A DNA stretch of 64,000 nt from Sapria himalayana (Eukaryota > Streptophyta > Magnoliopsida > Malpighiales > Rafflesiaceae), in contig JAREIK010002411.1 in the NCBI GenBank assembly GCA_029783825.1, positions 63,714-127,713 of the forward strand, read 5' to 3'. Positions 11,033 to 24,879 of the stretch are shown here, piece by piece (position 1 is the first letter of the stretch; each line of letters starts with the position of its first letter). Below the pieces are notes generated by a model. That model was given only the letters and a program-made list of their open reading frames with translations, searched no databases and was not told the origin of the DNA. A program made the position numbers and the translations under genes.

Positions 11033-12778
11033 CTATTTGTATATCTATCTGTCTTTCTATATCTCTGTTTATTTATTTATGTATCTACCTATCTATTTAT
11101 CTATCTGTCTCTCTGACTATATATCTGTCTTATCTATCTATATATCAATCTATCAATCTATTTGTTTATCTATCTTTCAATCTATCTATTATATCATTTA
11201 TCGATCTATCTTTATATTTTTTGTCTATTTATCTGTGTATCCATTTGACTATCTATCTGTCTATTTTTATGTCTATTTATCTATCCAACTATCTGTCTTC
11301 CAATCTATTTATTTTTTTATCTATTATCTATATATTTATCTATATATTTGTCTTTCATTATGTATATTTATCAATATGTCTATTTATCTATCTAGCGATC
11401 TATCTATATATGTGTCTATATATTTGTCTAACTATGTATCTAGCAATTTATATATCTATCATCTATCTATATTTCACTCTTTTATCTAAAAATTGGTATA
11501 CCTATCTGTCAATCTATCTATCAATCTATCTTTCTATCTATCTATTTGTCTCTCTTTATATCTATCTATTTGTATATCTATCTATTAATATATCTATATA
11601 ACTATCTATCTATCGATCTCTCAATCAGTATTATAATCTATTTTCTATCTATATTTCTAACTATTTATCTATTTATATGTCTATTTGTCTATCTATCAAT
11701 TTGTTTATCAATTTGACTATCAATTTGGCTATCATTCTATCAAGCAATCTATATATCGATCTATCTAACTATTTATATATCATCTATCTGTCTATCTTTA
11801 TGTCTATCTATCTATATATTCATCTATATATTTACCTATCTATCTTTTTTGTCTATCTATATGTCAATCCATTTTTCAATCTATCTATCTATATATTTAT
11901 CTATCTATATGTTTATCTATCTATCTATCTTTCTATCTATCTGTTGATCTATTTATGTATCAATCAATCATTATATCTACCTATCTATCTATTTATCTAT
12001 TTATCTATCTATCAACCTATCTATTTAATTATTTATCTATCTATTTATTTATCTAATTATCTATCTCTCTATATTTTTATGTATTTATTTGTCTATCTAT
12101 CTGTCTATCTATCTATATATTTGTCTTTATATTTATCTATCTATCTAACTATCAATCTGTTTATCTATCTATCTATTTATTTGTCAATCTATATGTATAA
12201 TCATCTATCTATATACCTGTTAATCTATTTGTATATCTATATGTCTATATATCAATATATCTATTTGTCTATCTATCTATATATCTATCTATCTATATAT
12301 TTGTCTAAATATATGTCTAGCTAGCTAGCTATCTATCTATCTATATATCAAACTATCTATCTATTTATAATTATGTCTATCTATTTATCTATCAATATGT
12401 ATATCTATTTCAATATATATTTGTCTATATATCTGTCCATTTATCTATCTATCTATCTGCTATATATATCTATATCTATCTATTTATCTAATTATTTGAC
12501 TATCTATTTGTCTATCTTTCTATCATTATGAATACCTATCTATGTATCTATCTTCGATCTATCTGTCTATTAATCTATCTATCTAGCTATTTATCTATCT
12601 CTCTATTTAGTTGTCTGTCTATTTATATATTTGTCAATCTATATGTATATAAATCTATCTATCTGTTTATCTATTTATCTATTTATCTATCTATCTGTCT
12701 CAATATATATATATATATTTGTTTATCTATTTATAATCTATCCATCATCCATCTATATGTCTATCTATTTGTGTGTGT

Positions 12779-12781
<3 letters not shown>

Positions 12782-12828
<47 letters not shown>
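12782..12828. repeat. (TA)n tract in block B, after (GT)n
   Basis: Pure TA run preceded by a short GT run. The paralogous place in block C (near 40960, just before 'tttctagctatttgt') lacks it. Confidence 0.95.
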
Positions 12829-12830
<2 letters not shown>

Positions 12831-14550
12831 CTAGCTATTTGTTTATCTATATGTCTATCTAACTATCTATATATTTGTCTTTAAATCAATAAATCTATCT
12901 ATCTATTTGTCTATGAATCTATCTATCAATCTATTTATCTTTTTGGCTATCTATTTGTCTATCTATCTATCCATCAGTTTATCTATTTGTCTATTTATTT
13001 GTCAATCAATCAATCTATCTATCTTTCAATTTGTGTACTAATCTGTCTATTAATTTATTTATAAATATATTTATCAAACTAATTATGAATATGTCTATCA
13101 ATTTGATTATCTATCTATTTGTCTATTTTTCTTTCTATCTATTTATCTTTTTGTCTATCTATCTATCCATATATTTCTCTATCTATTCATATATCTTTCT
13201 ATCTTTATATCTATCTATCTATTTATTTATCTAACAATGTATCTATATTTTGATCTATCTATATATGTGTCTATCAATCTTTCTAATTATCTATCTATCT
13301 TTCTGACTATCTATCTATCTATCCAACTATTTGTCTATCTATCAGTCTATCTATCTTTCTATCTATCTATCTATATGTTTATTTATATTTTAATATATAT
13401 ATATATAACTACATTTCAATTGATATGTCTATCAAACTATCTATCTTTATTTTGATTATATCTATCTAACTAGCTATCAATCTATCTATTTATATTTCTA
13501 TTTGTCTATCTATCTATCTATCTATCTATCTATTTGTATATCTATATATCTATATATAAATTTAACTTTATTTCTATCTATCTATCTAAATGTATATCTA
13601 TATGTATTTCTATCTATTTATGAATTTCTATATCTATATGTCAATCTATTTTCTTTCTATGTGACAATCAATCTGTCTATCTATTTTCTTTCTATTAGTA
13701 TATATATCTATCTATCTATGTGACTTTATTTCTATCTATCTATCTATATATTTAATTGTCTTTTAATTTTTCTATCCATCTATTGATAAATCTATCAATC
13801 TATTTGTTTATATTTCTGTCTATGTATGTGTCTACAAATTTATCTATCTATCTATATATCTATTTGTCTATATATCTATTTATCTCTCTATATATTTGAC
13901 TTTTTATATGTCTATCTATCTTTCTATCTATATAAATATTTATCTATATAATTATATATCTATCAATCTATTTTTTTGTCAAATTATCTATCTATGTGTC
14001 TATATATCTATCTATATATCTATCTATTGATGTCCCTATCTATATATCTATATATCTTTATATCTATCTCTTTATCTATTTTTCTCTCTCTATCTATCTA
14101 TCTATCTGTATATCTATATTTCATTATATCTATCTATATATCTATCTATTTATCTATCAATCTATTTATCTATCTATTTATTTAACTATATGTCTATCTA
14201 TCTTAGTGTATATCAATTTTTTCTATCTATCTATCTATCTATTTTTTATCTATCTATGTTTCTATCTATATGTCCATCTATTTGCTGATCTATATCTATA
14301 TTTATCTATCTATCCATTTGTCTATATATCTATCTATCTATTTGTATATCCATCTATCTATAAAATTGTCTATCTATCTGTCTAACTATCTATCTATCTG
14401 CCTATCTATCTATAAATCTATAAATCAATCAATCAATATATCTCTCTATCTATATCTGTTTGTTTATCTATCTATTTATTTATATATCTATCTGTCTGTA
14501 TATCTATCTATCTTTCCATCTATTTTTCTATTAATATGTCAATCTGTATG

Positions 14551-14582
<32 letters not shown>

Positions 14583-17500
14583 TCTAACTATCATATATCT
14601 GTCTACCTGTTTGTCTATCAATCTATATATTTATTTATCTATCTATTTATCTATTTGTCTATCTATCTTTCTTTAAATCTATCTATCAATCATTTTGTCT
14701 ATCATTCTATCTATCAATTTTTTTTCAATTTGTATATCAATCAATCAATCAATCTAATTATCAATATGTCTATCAATCTATCAATCAATCTATTTATTTA
14801 TTTATTTATCTATCTACATATATGTTTATCTATGCATCTATATATTTTCCTATCTATTGATCTATCTATATATCTTTATATTTTTTATATATCTATCTAT
14901 CTATCAATCTATCTATATATGTGTTTATTTATTTGCTAAGTATCTCTCTTTCCAACTATCTATCAGTCAATCTATTTGTCTAAGTATCTAGCTAAATAGT
15001 TTTTTATCTATCTGTTTATCTGTCTATATATCTATTTATCTATCATTCTATTTGTATATCTTTGAATTTATCTATTTATGTATCCTTATATCTATCAAAT
15101 TATCTATCTATCTATTAAACTACTTATCTGTCAATCTACATATCTATATGTCATTTATCTGTCTATCTATCTATCTAACTATCTATCTGTCTATTTATTT
15201 TTATATCTATCTATCTATCTACCTATCTATTTTTTATATATCTGTATATCATTCTATCTATCTTTTTGTCTTTCTATCTTTCTATTTGTATGTCTATTTA
15301 TATGTCATTATATATCTCTATATATCTGTCTATATATCTAACAATTTATTTATCTATTTATTTATTTATTTATTTATCTATCTATCTATCTATCTTTTTA
15401 TCTTTCTATCTATTTGTCTATCTATCTGTCTAACTACCTATCTTTTGATATGCCTATATATCTGTCTATTAAACTATCTATCTATCAATCTATTTATCTA
15501 TCTATATATGTTTTTACCTGCCTATCTATCTATATATTTATCTATTTATCTATCCATTTGTCTATCAATTTCTCTATCTATTTATTTGTTTATCTAATTG
15601 ACTATCTTTTAATTTATCTATTTATCAATATTTTTATCTATCTAATTTTCTATTGATTTGTAATATATATATTGATCTATATGTCTACTATCTAAATATC
15701 TAAATGTCTATCTATTTTTTTATGTATCCATCAATCTATATATTTATCTATCAATCTATCTATCTATCTATCTATCTATCTGTCAAACTATCACTTTATT
15801 AGTCTATATATCTATCTATCTATCTATCGAACTCTCTTTTAATCCATATGTTTGTCTTTATTTCTATCTATCTATTTGTCTATCAATTTGTCTATTTTGC
15901 TGTCTAACTAACTAACTATCTATTTCTTTTTCTAGCTATCTAACTATTTTGTCTATCTATTTCTCTAACTATCAATTTGTCTATTTATGTGGCTATGTAT
16001 TTGTCTATCTATCCATCTATCTATCTATCTAACAATCATTCAATCTATCTATCTATTTATCTATCTATAATTCTATATATCTATCTATATATCTATTAAT
16101 CAATCATTCTATCTCTCTATCAATATGTTTATCAATCTATATATCAATCTAACTATCAATCTATATATCTATCTTTCTATCAATTCATCTATATATCTCT
16201 CTATTTATCTATCAATATTTCTATCAATTTATCTGTTAGTCTATTTATTTTTATCTCTATTTTTATATCATCCTTTCTATCTTTTAATCTGTTTATCTAT
16301 CTATTTGTCTGTCTATCTATCTATCTATCTATCTGTATGTCTATCTATTTATCTATATATATATATCTGTCTATCTATCTATCTATCTATCTATTTGTCT
16401 ATATATATATATATATCTGTGTGTCTATGTTTCTATTTATATATTTGTCCATCTAGATGTCTATTTAACTATCTATCTATCTATCTCTCAATAAATCTAT
16501 CTATCTATATATCTATTTGTCTATCTATCTATCTATCTATCTATTTGTCTATCTTTTTGTCGATCTATCTCTCTATCTATCTATTTGTCAATCTATATGT
16601 CGATCAATTTTGTATATCATTCTGTCTATCTATCTATCTGTCTATCTGTCTATCTATCTGTCTATCTATCAGTTTATCTATCTATCTATCTGTTTGTCTG
16701 TCTATCAATCTATCTATATATATCTCTCTCTATATATCTCTCTATCTATCTAATTATATATTTATTTATCTATCTATCTATCTATCTTTCCATCTATCTA
16801 TCTATCCATATGTCTATCTATCAATTTATATATTTATCTATCTAGATGTCTATTTAACTATCTGTCTATCTATTTCACAATAAAACAATCTCTCTATGTA
16901 TCTATTTATCTATCGATCTATCAATATGTCTATATTTTTGTCAATATATATATCTATTTCTCAATCTATATGTCGATCTTTCTGTATATCATTCAATCAA
17001 TCTATTTGTCTATCTATCTATCTATCTATCTATTTGTGTATCTAGATCTCTATCTATATACCTATCTCTCTATCAATTAATCAATCAATTTGTCTGTCTA
17101 TCTATTTATTTATCTATCTATATGTCTAACTTTTTGTTTATCTATCTATCTATATATGTCTATTTATCTATCTAAATATATGTCTGTCTGCCTATCTATC
17201 TATCTAAATATATGTCTCTGCCTATATATCTATATATCTATATATTTGTCTATCAATCTGTCTATTAATCTATCTATCAATCTATTTATCAATCTATCTA
17301 TCTATTTGTCTATCTCTCCATCTATCTCATTATATATTTGTATATCTGTCTATCTATCTATTTATCTATCTATTTATGTATCTATCTGTCTATCTATCTC
17401 TCTATCTATTTTTCTATTTGTCTATTTCTCTATTTATCTAACTAACTAACTATCTATCTATCTATGTATTTATCTATCTATCTATTAATCTATCCTTCAA

Positions 17501-18303
17501 TCTATCTATCTATATTTCTTTCATTCAATCTTTCTATTTATCTATCAATTTATATGTGTGTTTGTTGATCAGTCTATCTCTATATCAATCTATTATTCTT
17601 TCCATATGTCTATCTATGTGATTGTCTATATATCTAATAATCAATATATCTAAGTGTCTATCTATTTATTTGCCTGTCTGTATATCTATTTATCTATCTC
17701 TCTATCATGTTGTCTATCTATATGTCTATCCATCTATCTATCTCCCTCTCTTTTAGTCTATGTATCTATCAATCTATGTGTCTATCTAAATGTTTATCTA
17801 TCTATCTATCTATTTTTTTGTCTATCTATCTATTTATCTACATGACTATCTGTCTGTCTGTCTTTTTATCTTTTTGTTTATCGATTTGTCTAATAATATA
17901 TCTATCTATCTAACTATATATCTATTTATTTGTCTATTTATCTATTTATCTATTTGTCTATCAATGTATCTATATATTTATCTATCTATTTATCTTTGTA
18001 TTTATCTATCTGTCTATCTATCTGTCTAACTATTTATATATCTATCTATTTATCATTCTGTCTAACTATCTGTCTATCTATATTTCTATCTATATAATTA
18101 TCTATCTATCTATATGTCTATATATATGTCTATTTATCTATCAATCATTCTATTTATCTTTCTGTATATCTGTCCATCTAACTATCTATCAGTATATATT
18201 TCTATCTATTTATCTAACTATATGTCTATCTATCTTTATATCTATCTGTCTATATATCTTTCAATCTAACTATCTATCAGTCTATTTGTCAATCTATCTA
18301 TTT

Positions 18304-18306
<3 letters not shown>

Positions 18307-18352
<46 letters not shown>
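18307..18352. repeat. (TA)n tract in block B, near its right end
   Basis: Perfect TA run of about 46 bp embedded in TCTA units, about 300 bp before CACTA2 starts. Confidence 0.95.
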
Positions 18353-18355
<3 letters not shown>

Positions 18356-18655
18356 ATCTATCTATCTATTTGTTTATTTGTCAATCTGTCTGTTTGTCTG
18401 TCTGTCTGTATATCTTTCTATAATTCTATATGTCTATATTTCTATCTATAATTTTATCTATCTATTTTTTATCTATCTTGCAATCTTTATATCTTTCTAT
18501 TTGTCTATCTATATGGCTATCTATTTCTTTATCAATTTGTCTCTATAGCTTTTTGTCTATTTATCATCTATCTATCTATCTTTATATCAAATTGTCTATT
18601 TATCTATCTATCAATATGTCTATCAATCTCTCTATTAATCTATCTATCTATCCAT

Positions 18656-19530
18656 TACTACAAGAAAATGTTCATTTAGCTAGGGAATTTTAGCTAGGGA
18701 TCAATCCCTAGCTAAATTGCGAGGGATTTTCTAGGGAATAGCAAGTAATTTATGATTTTTCATTGAATTATAATTTTTAACGGATTAACGATAGATTTGC
18801 GACCTAATATTTTTCGTAAATTTAGCTCATGAAAAGTGGGGAATTTAGTATCGGATTAGAGATGCAATATTTTCGTAAATTCCGCTCAAGAAAAACGGGT
18901 AATATAGCAATGGATAAGCGACAAAATATTTGCGTAAATTCCACTCAAAAAAGCAGGGACTTTAGCAACGGATTTAGCGATGGAATTTCTCAAGCTAATA
19001 AAATCCTAAATATTGCGATGGATTTAATGATGGAATTTACCTAGCTAACAAAATCTTGAATTTAGCGATGAATTTAGTAATGGAATTTCCCTCGCTAATT
19101 ACATCCGAAACATAGCGATAGATTCCAGTGACGGAATTTCCTAGCTAATTATATCCAAAATATAGCGAAGGATTTTAGTGATTAATTTAAGTGACAAAAT
19201 TTCTCTAGCTAATTACATCTCGAAATATAGCTACGGATTCAGCGATGGAATTCCCTATCTAATTACATACTAAATATATCGATGGATTTTAGTGACAGAA
19301 CTTCCCTAGCCAATTACTTCTTAAATATAGTGATGGACTTTAGTGACATTATTTCTCTAGCTAATTAAATTCAGAATATATTGATAGATTTAGCGACAAA
19401 ACTTTCCTAGCTTATTAAATCCAGAATATAGCAATGGATTTAGTGACTGAACTTTCCTAGCTAATTAAATCCCAAATATAGCGACGGATTTAGCAATGAC
19501 ATTTCCCTAGCCAATCTTAAATAATTAATT
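18656..19530. repeat. CACTA2 left TIR and tandem subterminal repeats
   Basis: After the degenerate TIR come dense 'tagctaggga' motifs. From about 18960 to 19515 there are about nine tandem units of roughly 50-65 bp, each with a 'ttccctagctaatta' core, an 'aatatagcgatgga' part and a 'tttagtgacgga' part. These are the inverted counterparts of the CACTA1 right-end units and the probable transposase-binding region. Confidence 0.85.
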
Positions 19531-20779
19531 TTTTTTAATTTATTATTAGTTTTAATATTTTATTTAATTTTATTTATTAATTGTATGTTAATGGTCTATA
19601 TATGAGTGATCCCTGAAAGACACATTCTCCTCATAAACTTATAAAAAATGATATTATAAATAAATAATTTAAAAAATATAAAAATACAAAAAAAAATTAT
19701 ATTAATAAAGACAAAAATAACTATTTTTATGATGTATTAATTTTTTAAAAAATTATACAAAAAATTTGTTTAAAATTTTTAATTAAAAACATAAAAATTT
19801 ATATTAAAGTAAGATCAAATAATTAATTCAATAATTATAATAATTTTTAAAGATATTTTAAAAAATAAATTAACATACATTATAATTTCTACTAATATAA
19901 ATGATAATTAATATTTTGATTGATTAAATAGAAAATATTTTCAAAAATATTTGAATTGATGAATAAACTAGTAAAAATTAATATTATTATAAGTATAAAA
20001 AAAATTATATGGTTATAAGAAACATTTAAAAAAATAATAACTATAAAATTTAAAAATCTTGAATTAAAATAAAAATTTAATTTTTTTAGTAAATTTAAAA
20101 GAAAATAAATTGATATTTATAAATTAATACATAGATGTTTTCCCCTACTAAAATTTATAAAAATTAAATAATTGAGTAATATTTTTACTATTATCTTTTA
20201 ATATTCAGTCTTTATTAAAATAATAAATATAATTTTTTTAATTATCTTCTCACTTTAAGTAAATTTTAGAATTTTAAAATTTATAAATGATATCAAATAA
20301 TAAGAAAATTTATGCCTTTAAAATTATTTCATATTATCTTCATAAAAATTAATAAGAATTCTTACAATTTTATAACCATAAATTATATATATTTATATAT
20401 TTTTTAACATAATGAGTATTTAATAACTCTTAGGAGAGTGACTATATGACATATTATTTTTTCATGTATTTCTTATTATATGAAGTTTGTAATTTTTGTA
20501 GCTATTTATTTTTTTTGTGATAAGGCTAAATATTTATTTTTTGAAATTGTTTATATATTTAGTGTTTGGTTAATTTTATAATTAAAAATTATAAGGTATT
20601 TGTTTTTCATGTGCACCTTGCTACACGCACATGAATTTTGTTGAAAATAATTTGATAATTAATAAGCAAAATGAGTATTTTTGTATTTTTTATTTTTATT
20701 GTTTATTTAATGTTTTTATAATGGAAAACATTTTGGTAATTTTAATAATTTTGGTAATTTTAGTAATTTTTTTTTTCGG
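19531..20779. other. CACTA2 left AT-rich region
   Basis: AT-rich, no gene content. Colinear (inverted) with CACTA1 8750-9985 and, in the same orientation, with CACTA3 55870-57400. Confidence 0.65.
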
Positions 20780-20875
20780 CTAAACATTTGTTGTTGAGAC
20801 TCGAGAGACAACACCTAAGTCTACTACAGTCCGCCTCTATCTCTCGAAACCGATTTATCAAACCCTAATCAAAGA
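20780..20875 (+). other. Conserved exon-like segment with splice donor (CACTA2)
   Basis: Contains 'gagactcgagagacaaca', 'ccgcctctatctctcg' and 'aaaccctaatcaaaga', then the donor GTAAGT at 20876-20881. It is the counterpart of CACTA1 8640-8745 on the other strand. Conservation of the donor in both copies suggests a real first exon and intron start; a 5' untranslated exon is the simplest reading. Confidence 0.5.
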
Positions 20876-20881
20876 GTAAGT

Positions 20882-21946
20882 GAGTATTTATTGTTGATTT
20901 GAGGTATATTTTATACCCTAATTCTTCATCTATTATCTTAATGCAAGTGTGTGTGTTTTGATTTTGTCTTTTTTTTCCAAAATTCTTTTTCTTTTATCAC
21001 CACGGTATGCTTGGATTGCTTATATAAACTTATTCATATACATACTTCATTCATTTGTAATATAATGTGTTCTCATTGTGTGGATGTTGATGGTGCACAT
21101 TAGGTATGCCAACTTGATATCTACATCAATATACATAACTATATATAAAAAGTATCCATAAACATCAATATACATGTGTGATATAATTCGAATTTCTTAT
21201 ATAAGTGTATTTTACAATAACTATAACTATAAAAACTGTATACATAAACATAACTATATATAAATATACCAACATATATTTAATATACATACATACATAT
21301 ACATACATACATACATACATACATTTATATATATGTCTATATCTATATATCTATCATAATTCTATATATGATACATTCAATATACATGTCGTGTATTTCA
21401 AATATAATTAGTATTATACAGCTAATTTTATATACATATTTTACACAAATAAATGTATTCTGACTTTATGATAGGCTTTTAATAATGCATATTTGAAATT
21501 TGTAAGTCATTATTATGAAAAACACATTTAATAAAAATATATATTATTCCATAATGTCGTGCCTACCCGATAAGTATAATTACATTAATATCTGTAAACT
21601 ATATTTTATACATGGCTTTAAGTATAGAGAAAAACACACTTATAAAAATGTAAGAGTCTATTTAATATTTGTAAATTTAAAGTATAGTCACGTTAATATC
21701 TGTTAATGTCAAATTAATATATGGAAACATTTATTGACTAGTTTTCAATTAATTCAAATAAAATGTAATAGGCTTTATGTATACTGATACTAGTTTACAA
21801 GACATTTAAATATATGTATATATTTGACTATACTTTAATTACTATGTTTAATTAAATGCCACATAGGCTCCCATATAAATACCCTAGCTTTGACTATCAA
21901 TATGATTCGTATTGGTTTAAAATATATAAGATATCCAGCTCATCTG

Positions 21947-21977
<31 letters not shown>

Positions 21978-23370
21978 TATATATCTATCTATCTATATCT
22001 ATATTTATATGTATATTAATTATATGTTATTATATTTATATATAGTTATTTTTAAGTATACAATTTTTATAGTTATAGATATAGTAAAATACACGTATAT
22101 AGGAAATTCAAATTATATCAGATATGCATATTGATGTATAGTTATGTTTAAAAACAATTATTGATATGAGAAACTTAAATGTATAAAGATTTATACATTT
22201 ATATATAACTATATATAAATGTATTTAATAATACATATATGAACATATTACTATATATAAAAGTATTTATCTACATCAAACCTATATATAACCATGTGTC
22301 AAAATATATATAATTACATGAAAAACTATATATAACTACAACTACAACATGTATAACTACATGCTTTGGAAACTTATTATCCATTTATATCATTCATCTC
22401 ATTCATACATGTTTTTTTGGATAATGTATACATTTTTATCATTTTCCCATATATTTTAGGAACTTAAATTTAATTCTATCAACCTTAAATGTATTTTTAT
22501 TGTTTTTTTATATGTTTTTATAAATCATTATGATTTAATATGTTTAGGGTTTGTATTTTTGTTTTACTTAATATCATTTAACTAAGTTTGTTTTCTTATA
22601 AAAATTTTCATTTTTTAAAATTCATGTTGTAAATTTCAAAACAAATTATAATATATTTGTTTAATTAATATTATAAAAAAATTCTAAAATATATATATGA
22701 TGTAGTTTTAATTTACAAAGATAAAACTTTTCAAATAAAATTTATTTACAAAATAAAATTTGCACCTCATAATATGCAATATGTTATATTTATTATAAAT
22801 AAACAATGTTGTAATGTATCTATTAATTACAAAAAAACATTATCATGTATTCAATTTGAAAAAGAAATTTAAAAATAATTATTTAAAAAAAATTAAGATA
22901 TTTATATGGTCATTTATTTATTTTGAATAAAATAAAAAAAAATAATTACTTGTTGAAAACATTACTCATATATTTATATAGTAATCTGTTTTATTTGAAC
23001 ATAATTAAAGAAAAAATTGATTTTTTATAAAACATTAAAGGCATGTATTTATATGCACTACATTATATTTTTTTGAATATTAAAGTTTCGAAAAATTTAT
23101 TAATAATAATAAATAATAGGTACAAATTTATCATAGACATTAATATTTTAATAAAAAAATATATAGAAAAACAAAAATAATATTATCTATTTATGAACTA
23201 TATTTTCATTTTTATCATAATTGAAAAAATAAAATAATTTACAAATATGCCAACTTCATTTATTTATTTGAGTATATGGTAGTTATGTTAATATATATAT
23301 TAAAAAAACAACTATTTGAATAAAATAGAAGCTCATATAATTAATTCATAATTTCATTTTATGCATTAAT
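20882..23370. other. CACTA2 interior, AT-rich with CATA/TATA microsatellites
   Basis: The part to about 22790 is the inverted counterpart of CACTA1 7560-8590. It includes CATA runs at about 21283-21322 and 21948-21970. From about 22800 to 23370 it is AT-rich and I see nothing recognisable. Confidence 0.6.
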
Positions 23371-23626
23371 ATGCTTCATACACACACACACACACATACA
23401 CACACGCATACACACATACACACAACACACACACGCATACATACATACACACAACACACACACGCATACACACACACACACACAAATATTTGTTTTGAAT
23501 ATAAAAAATTTAAAATATTTTATAAATTTCTACAATATATAATATTTTATTTTAATTACATTTACAAAATCAAAAAATGTTAAATGCTTGTACACACACA
23601 CATACACACACACACACACACTCGCG

Positions 23627-23665
<39 letters not shown>
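23371..23665. repeat. Two (CA)n microsatellites
   Basis: CA repeats interrupted by CATA and CGCA at 23374-23486 and again at 23592-23665, separated by about 100 bp of AT-rich DNA. Open frames of alternating His-Thr (plus strand) and Cys-Val (minus strand) are repeat artefacts. A short TG run follows near 23722-23738. Confidence 0.92.
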
Positions 23666-23682
<17 letters not shown>

Positions 23683-24168
23683 ATAGTTTCATGTGTAACT
23701 TTAAAAATACATTACGTAAATAGGTGTGTGTGTGTGTTTGTGTGGGTGTATAGTAGTATATGCATGCATACAAGTATATACACACTACTTTGAAAATGCA
23801 GATACATGTGTGAGTATATACAAAAGTACACAAATGAGTATGATGATATATAATGTATAGTAATGTATATGGATGTATATATGTGGGTGTGTGTAGGGCA
23901 GTGTATATGCACATATATTTATGCATATATATGTAAATATCAACATTAATTTTGAAAAGAAAAATTCTTGAGTACATAAATAGTAACATGTTATACATAT
24001 TTGTGAGAGCAAAAGCAAAAAGTGTTATTATTACAAGATACTAATAATCTCCCATCTATAACACTTTACCTCAAAATTTGATAAGAGTACTACTTGCAAT
24101 GATAAGGTTCATTCAATACTACAAACCATGGAGTTACATTTTCATTCAATATTATAATTTATTTAAAT

Positions 24169-24594
24169 AATATTGTCACCACAATTCCTTCTATTGTCGT
24201 TAATGTAGAGACTGTTGGATACGAAAACATCAATTTCGTTGTGTGGGATGTTGAGGGTCAAGACAAGATTCATCATTTCTGGAGGGATTACTTCCAAAAT
24301 ACCGAAGGTATCATTTTTTTGGTGGACAACAATGATAGATATCAATGTTGTTGAAGCCAGAGATGAGTTACATAGGATGCTAAACAAGGAAAAGCTTAAA
24401 GATGAAGTTTTGCTGGTGTTTACCAATAAGCAAGATCTTCCCAATGCGATGAATGCGGCTAAATTACTGACAAGCTAGGACTTCACTCTCTTCACTAATG
24501 CCATTGGCACATTCAAAGAACCTATACTACCTCTGGCAAGGGCCTCTATGAGGGTCATAATTGGCTTTCCAATTACGTGGCCAGCAAGTCATAA
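24169..24594 (+). pseudogene. ARF-type small GTPase pseudogene (N-terminus missing, intronless)
   Basis: ARF proteins are GTP-binding switches that recruit vesicle coats at Golgi membranes. Reading begins inside the protein at IVTTIPSI (switch I region) and continues with [13 protein letters not shown] and [15 protein letters not shown], covering the interswitch and switch II regions. A frameshift near 24335 leads into [12 protein letters not shown] and the base-recognition motif [13 protein letters not shown] second near 24470 leads to KLGLHSLH, and a third near 24505 to a C-terminal stretch with [13 protein letters not shown], ending at the stop 24592-24594. The N-terminal myristoylation site and P-loop are absent. 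The switch II motif reads WDVEGQDK, where ARFs normally have WDVGGQDK. About 140 codons run without an intron, which suggests a retrocopy picked up by the transposon. It cannot make a working GTPase. Confidence 0.9.
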
Positions 24595-24850
24595 ACAATT
24601 TTAGCAGGATGAGACAAATATTGTTCGACATATCTAGATGTTGATCTAATATTTGACTATTTTGCTTGAGTTTTGTTTGGTTATGTGGATCACTTCATCT
24701 ATTTCTAGGGGGATGCAAATTGTATTTATATTTATATATTGCATGCCTGAAATGCAACGCCGCATTAACTTTGTTTTGATATATTGTAAGCCGAACTTGT
24801 TTCTTTCTAATTTGTGTCCTTTAGCCATTGGATCTCAAAGGTATAAGAAC
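24595..24850 (+). other. Probable 3' untranslated remnant of the ARF pseudogene
   Basis: Sequence of moderate complexity continues for about 250 bp past the ARF stop before AT-rich tandem repeats begin. It includes T-rich 'ttgcttgagttttgtttgg' and lacks any conserved coding frame, as expected for a 3' UTR copied with the mRNA. No poly(A) tail is evident. This is inference from position. Confidence 0.4.
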
Positions 24851-24879
24851 ATATACTATGAATAATTATCTTTGACTAT

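Larger units (their letters stand above)
10396..18655. repeat. Degenerate TATC/TCTA microsatellite, block B
   Basis: About 8.3 kb of near-continuous TCTA units with scattered substitutions and a few pure TA tracts. It begins exactly at the right TIR of CACTA1 and ends at the left TIR of CACTA2. It is colinear over its whole length with 38480 to about 46690: rare variant strings recur in the same order, for example 'tttgttgatca' at about 17560 and 45578, and 'ctgttgatctat' at about 11940 and 40125. The open plus-strand frames (up to over 250 codons) are repeat artefacts. Confidence 0.95.

Noticed and set aside
10396..18655. Possible CRISPR-like or centromeric satellite reading of the array
   Set aside because: There are no fixed repeats with unique spacers and no monomer of 150-180 bp. 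The periodicity is the tetranucleotide, with a higher-order duplication of kilobases.
23371..23998. His-Thr and Cys-Val alternating open frames
   Set aside because: Direct translation of (CA)n/(TG)n microsatellites.
24163..24444. 93-codon minus-strand frame
   Set aside because: Antisense of the ARF pseudogene, whose conserved motifs are on the plus strand.
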